Below the pieces are notes generated by a model. The model was not told the DNA's origin, searched no databases, and saw only the letters and a list, made by a program, of their open reading frames with translations. Below, one piece after another: positions 21,679 to 23,682 of a DNA stretch of 23,682 nt. A program made the translations under genes and the position numbers. The DNA is taken from contig JAGWAQ010000024.1 in assembly GCA_021296375.1 (NCBI GenBank), positions 3,514-27,195 of the forward strand, in the 5' to 3' direction. Numbering within the stretch: the first letter of the stretch is position 1; every line of letters starts with the position of its first letter. Source of the DNA: Alphaproteobacteria bacterium. GTDB taxonomy: Bacteria; Pseudomonadota; Alphaproteobacteria; Puniceispirillales; UBA1172.

Positions 21679-23682
21679 CATCCGCCCTTTCTGACCAGTT
21701 CAACAAAACTCGCCACAACCTTTTTCTGGCCCGCCTTGTCAAACGCGATATTGAGCTTGTCGCCTTCCACTGACCGGACATTGCCATTGCCGAACTTCTG
21801 GTGGAAGACGCGATCACCGACCTCATATTCCGACAGACCGGCGATCACCTGCGCCCCTTCAGCGGGAGGACGCGCGGGGGTGAAGCCGGATTTCCGCCGT
21901 TCCTGCAACCGCGCCCAACCAGGGCCATAACCTGACGCCGCCGACGGCTGAAGCTGGGCGAAATCGGTATTCGGGCGAGCGTTGGTGGCGCTGATCATGC
22001 CCTGTTCGATATCTTCATTAATGTTCTCTTCCGGCAATTCGCCCACAAACCGTGACGGCACCGCGCTTTGCCAAAGCCCGTGAACACGCCGCGACGAAGC
22101 GTAGGAGATGAATAATTTCCGGCGCGCGCGGGTGATCCCGACGTAAGCCAGGCGACGTTCTTCTTCAAGGCCACTGCCGCCTTTTTCATCAAGGGTGCGT
22201 TGCGACGGGAAAATGCCCTCTTCCCAGCCGGGCAGGAAGACGACATCAAATTCCAGCCCTTTGGCGGCGTGCAAGGTCATGAGCGTGACTTCGCCTTCGC
22301 GCGAGTCGTTATCGCCATCCATGACAAGGGAAATATGCTCAAGGAAGCCTTCGAGATTATCGAAACTTTCCATGGCGGAGACCAGTTCCTTCAGGTTTTC
22401 GAGCCGCCCTTCGGCTTCCGGTGTTTTCTGCGCCTGCCACATGGCGGTGTACCCGCTTTCATCCAGCACTTTCATGGCCAGATCAGTATGGGCCATCGCG
22501 GCGGCGTCCTGCCGCCACTGGATGAACATATTGACGATCTGGGTCAAGCTGCGTTTGGCGGCGGGCTTCAGCTCATCGGTGGTGAGCAGCATTTCCGCCG
22601 CCGCCAGCATCGGCATGGCTTGCGCCCGGGCGAGCTGGTGAATGGTCTGGATCGTTGCTGTTCCAATGCCGCGACGAGGGGTGTTGATGATGCGTTCAAA
22701 CGCCAGGTCATCCGCCGGCTGGGCGATCACCCGAAGATAGGCAATGGCATCACGGATTTCCTGGGGTTCGTAGAATTTAGACCCCACGACTCGATACGGC
22801 AGGCCGATCTGGATAAAGCGTTCTTCAAATTCGCGGGTTTGATAACCGGCTCGGACAAGCACCGCGACCTCGTTATATTCCGTCTGGCTTCGGCGGACGA
22901 GGCTTTCGATTTTATCGGCGATATCCCGCGCTTCACTGCCGCCATCCCAAAAGCCGGAGACGACCACCTGCTCACCCTTCTCGATGCTGGTGTAGAGTGA
23001 TTTGCCAAGACGGGATTCATTGTTCTGGATAAGCGCTGAGGCGGCCTCAAGAATATGCCCCGTTGAACGGTAATTCTGCTCAAGGCGGATGACTTCAGCT
23101 TCGGGGTAAACTTCCTCAAACCGCAGCATGTTGGTGATTTCAGCCCCGCGCCAGCCGTAAATCGACTGGTCATCATCCCCCACGCAACACAGGTTACGGT
23201 TCTTTTGCGCCAGAAGACGTATCCACAAATACTGGCAGACATTGGTGTCCTGGTATTCATCCACCATGATATGGGTGATGCGCCCGTGGTATTCGGCCAG
23301 CACGTCCGGATGGTCATTGAAAATGGTCAGGTTATGCAAAAGCAGATCACCGAAATCACAGGCGTTCAGCTCTTTCAGGCGGGTCTGGTATTGGCTGTAC
23401 AGATCCCCGCCGGTGCCTTCCGCCAGCTCCGCTTCTTCTGACGGGTTGACCTTGTCCGGGGTAAGCCCCTTGTCCTTCCAGCGGCTGATGGTGGCCAGCA
23501 TCCCCCTTGGCGGAAAGCGTTTCGGGTCAATGCCGTTGGCTTCCATCAATTGTTTGATGAGACGGAGCTGGTCATCGGTATCCAGAATGGTGAAATTCGG
23601 CTTCAGCCCCACCAGTTCGGCATGACGCCGCAATATCCGCGCCGCCAGGCCATGGAAGGTGCCAACCCAGACCTGCTCCACC
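21678..23682 (-). CDS. uvrD: UvrD/PcrA-type DNA helicase (N-terminus outside window)
   Basis: This superfamily 1A 3'-5' helicase unwinds DNA in excision and mismatch repair. About 667 C-terminal residues are visible; the frame runs off the right edge, and the Walker A motif and roughly the first 100 residues are missing. The GTG at the edge is an internal codon. Visible motifs in order are VGTFHGLAARILR, Walker B VDEYQDTN (Asp141-Glu142 of the visible part), GDDDQSIYGWRGAE, LEQNYRST, TLMTLHAAKGLEFD and RRLAYVGITRARR. The C-terminus (YEVGDRVFHQKFGNGNV) is the Tudor-like domain of PcrA/UvrD that contacts RNA polymerase, which argues against Rep. The gene is the first visible member of the uvrD-prmA-pepP operon. 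Confidence 0.96.
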   Translation of the reverse strand, partial: VEQVWVGTFHGLAARILRRHAELVGLKPNFTILDTDDQLRLIKQLMEANGIDPKRFPPRGMLATISRWKDKGLTPDKVNPSEEAELAEGTGGDLYSQYQTRLKELNACDFGDLLLHNLTIFNDHPDVLAEYHGRITHIMVDEYQDTNVCQYLWIRLLAQKNRNLCCVGDDDQSIYGWRGAEITNMLRFEEVYPEAEVIRLEQNYRSTGHILEAASALIQNNESRLGKSLYTSIEKGEQVVVSGFWDGGSEARDIADKIESLVRRSQTEYNEVAVLVRAGYQTREFEERFIQIGLPYRVVGSKFYEPQEIRDAIAYLRVIAQPADDLAFERIINTPRRGIGTATIQTIHQLARAQAMPMLAAAEMLLTTDELKPAAKRSLTQIVNMFIQWRQDAAAMAHTDLAMKVLDESGYTAMWQAQKTPEAEGRLENLKELVSAMESFDNLEGFLEHISLVMDGDNDSREGEVTLMTLHAAKGLEFDVVFLPGWEEGIFPSQRTLDEKGGSGLEEERRLAYVGITRARRKLFISYASSRRVHGLWQSAVPSRFVGELPEENINEDIEQGMISATNARPNTDFAQLQPSAASGYGPGWARLQERRKSGFTPARPPAEGAQVIAGLSEYEVGDRVFHQKFGNGNVRSVEGDKLNIAFDKAGQKKVVASFVELVRKGG

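Noticed and set aside
1..23682. Search for mobile elements, CRISPR arrays, tRNAs, phage or defence genes
   Set aside because: None seen; every long stretch is accounted for by conserved housekeeping genes with uniform composition, and no gap exceeds 230 nt.

Overview
This window is a stretch of an alphaproteobacterial chromosome. It runs from the 3' part of the division and cell wall (dcw) cluster into a short DNA-repair segment, and ends in a convergent operon on the minus strand. By eye the DNA is about 60% G+C. The gene order murF-mraY-murD-ftsW-murG-murC-murB-ddl-ftsQ-ftsA-ftsZ-lpxC-bamD-recN-ligA, the very long FtsZ linker and the uvrD-prmA-pepP group all point to Alphaproteobacteria. 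A Rhodospirillales-like lineage is my inference, and I cannot name a genus. lpxC (lipid A synthesis) and bamD (outer-membrane protein assembly) show a Gram-negative diderm.

Positions 1-11095 hold ten plus-strand genes with almost no spacer: 4-11 nt overlaps, several of them ATGA, and one 4-nt gap. They make cytoplasmic peptidoglycan precursors (MurF, MurD, MurC, MurB, Ddl), lipid-linked precursors (MraY, MurG), the septal glycan polymerase (FtsW) and early divisome proteins (FtsQ, FtsA). murF is cut by the left edge. Most ribosome binding sites are GGAGG-like, about 6 nt before the start, and I used them to set starts.

Positions 11096-13421 hold ftsZ between the two main regulatory gaps. The 185-nt ftsA-ftsZ gap has two perfect palindromes and an unlisted 52-codon ORF with a well-placed ribosome binding site. 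FtsZ has 636 residues, with an acidic, Met/Pro-rich linker of about 300 residues that contains recent-looking tandem duplications. The 230-nt ftsZ-lpxC gap has a 7-codon mini-ORF, a perfect 12-bp dyad, a strong sigma70-type promoter (TTGATA-N17-TATATT) overlapped by an inverted repeat, and an almost G-free leader with repeated AATACC motifs.

Positions 13422-19073 hold lpxC, bamD, recN and ligA. The last two add double-strand-break repair and nick sealing to the envelope cluster. ligA ends tail to tail with the minus-strand operon uvrD (5' end outside the window)-prmA-pepP. The ligA and pepP stop codons share the palindrome TTAA.

I see no mobile element, CRISPR array, tRNA, rRNA or horizontally acquired island. 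The coding content is conserved housekeeping, and I found no convincing new multi-gene system. The items most worth a second look are the ftsZ flanking regions, the lpxC leader and the FtsZ linker.
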